Origin: UBA6136 sp039795615
GTDB lineage: Bacteria; Pseudomonadota; Gammaproteobacteria; Methylococcales; Methylococcaceae
Reading direction: 5' to 3'
Assembly (NCBI GenBank): GCA_039795615.1
Contig: JBDKLO010000101.1
Location: forward strand, 1-5,445
DNA length: 5,445 bases
The stretch's first letter is position 1, and each line of letters begins with the position of its first letter. Both the position numbers and the translations under genes were made by a program. Positions 5,370 through 5,445 of this stretch are shown here, piece after piece. The notes beneath the pieces were generated by a model. The model ran no database searches. It worked only from the letters and a program-made list of their open reading frames with translations, and was not told the DNA's origin.

Positions 5370-5445
5370 GCTCCGTTGAAAAGGAATGACAGCATGACGC
5401 TGTAGAAAAGGGCGTGTGACATGAAGCTTTCAGGCAACATGGCGG

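Noticed and set aside
4826..5389. Plus-strand open frame of 187 codons
   Set aside because: It is antisense to the first half of the oxidoreductase, with no family signature and no ribosome binding site that stands out.

Overview
The window looks like chromosomal DNA of a Gram-negative bacterium, with GC content that appears to be in the mid-50s (not computed). Two genes encode Sec-type signal peptides, one of them on a periplasmic class I cytochrome c. A proteobacterium or a Nitrospirota member would fit, but the sequence alone does not settle this. The photoreceptor cyclase closely resembles bPAC, the light-activated adenylyl cyclase of Beggiatoa.

Layout from left to right: (1) 1-533, minus strand: a secreted HNH-fold protein whose C-terminus runs off the left edge. 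(2) 614-826, plus strand: a 70-residue Cys-rich protein of the GDCCVxC family, divergent from the first gene. (3) 807-839: a hairpin and T-tract that reads as an intrinsic terminator for the minus strand and lies over the 3' end of gene 2. (4) From 862 to the right edge: a minus-strand cluster of four genes. In transcription order these are an NDH-2-like flavoprotein scaffold fused to a C-terminal cyclic-nucleotide-binding (CNB) domain, a BLUF-class III nucleotide cyclase, a receiver-like domain fused to a metallo-beta-lactamase-fold (MBL) hydrolase, and a small cytochrome c. The cyclase and hydrolase genes share one base (TAATG). The gaps on either side of that pair are 136 and 64 bases, and I see no terminator in either. 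The only convincing terminator follows the cytochrome gene.

The four-gene cluster is the highlight. It appears to hold a complete signalling circuit. A blue-light sensor would make cAMP, an MBL-fold enzyme is a candidate for degrading it, and a CNB domain joined to a respiratory-dehydrogenase-like protein would receive it. A cytochrome c comes last in the cluster. Domain identities are read from sequence. The circuit, the phosphodiesterase role and any control of respiration are inference.

The presumed effector is odd. Its NDH-2-like body keeps the overall fold signature and the C-terminal membrane-associated region, but the FAD- and NAD-binding motifs are altered at every site I could check. 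It may therefore be a cAMP-responsive pseudoenzyme rather than a working NADH dehydrogenase.

I saw no tRNA, rRNA, CRISPR array, insertion sequence or other mobile element. No gene-free stretch exceeds about 140 bases.
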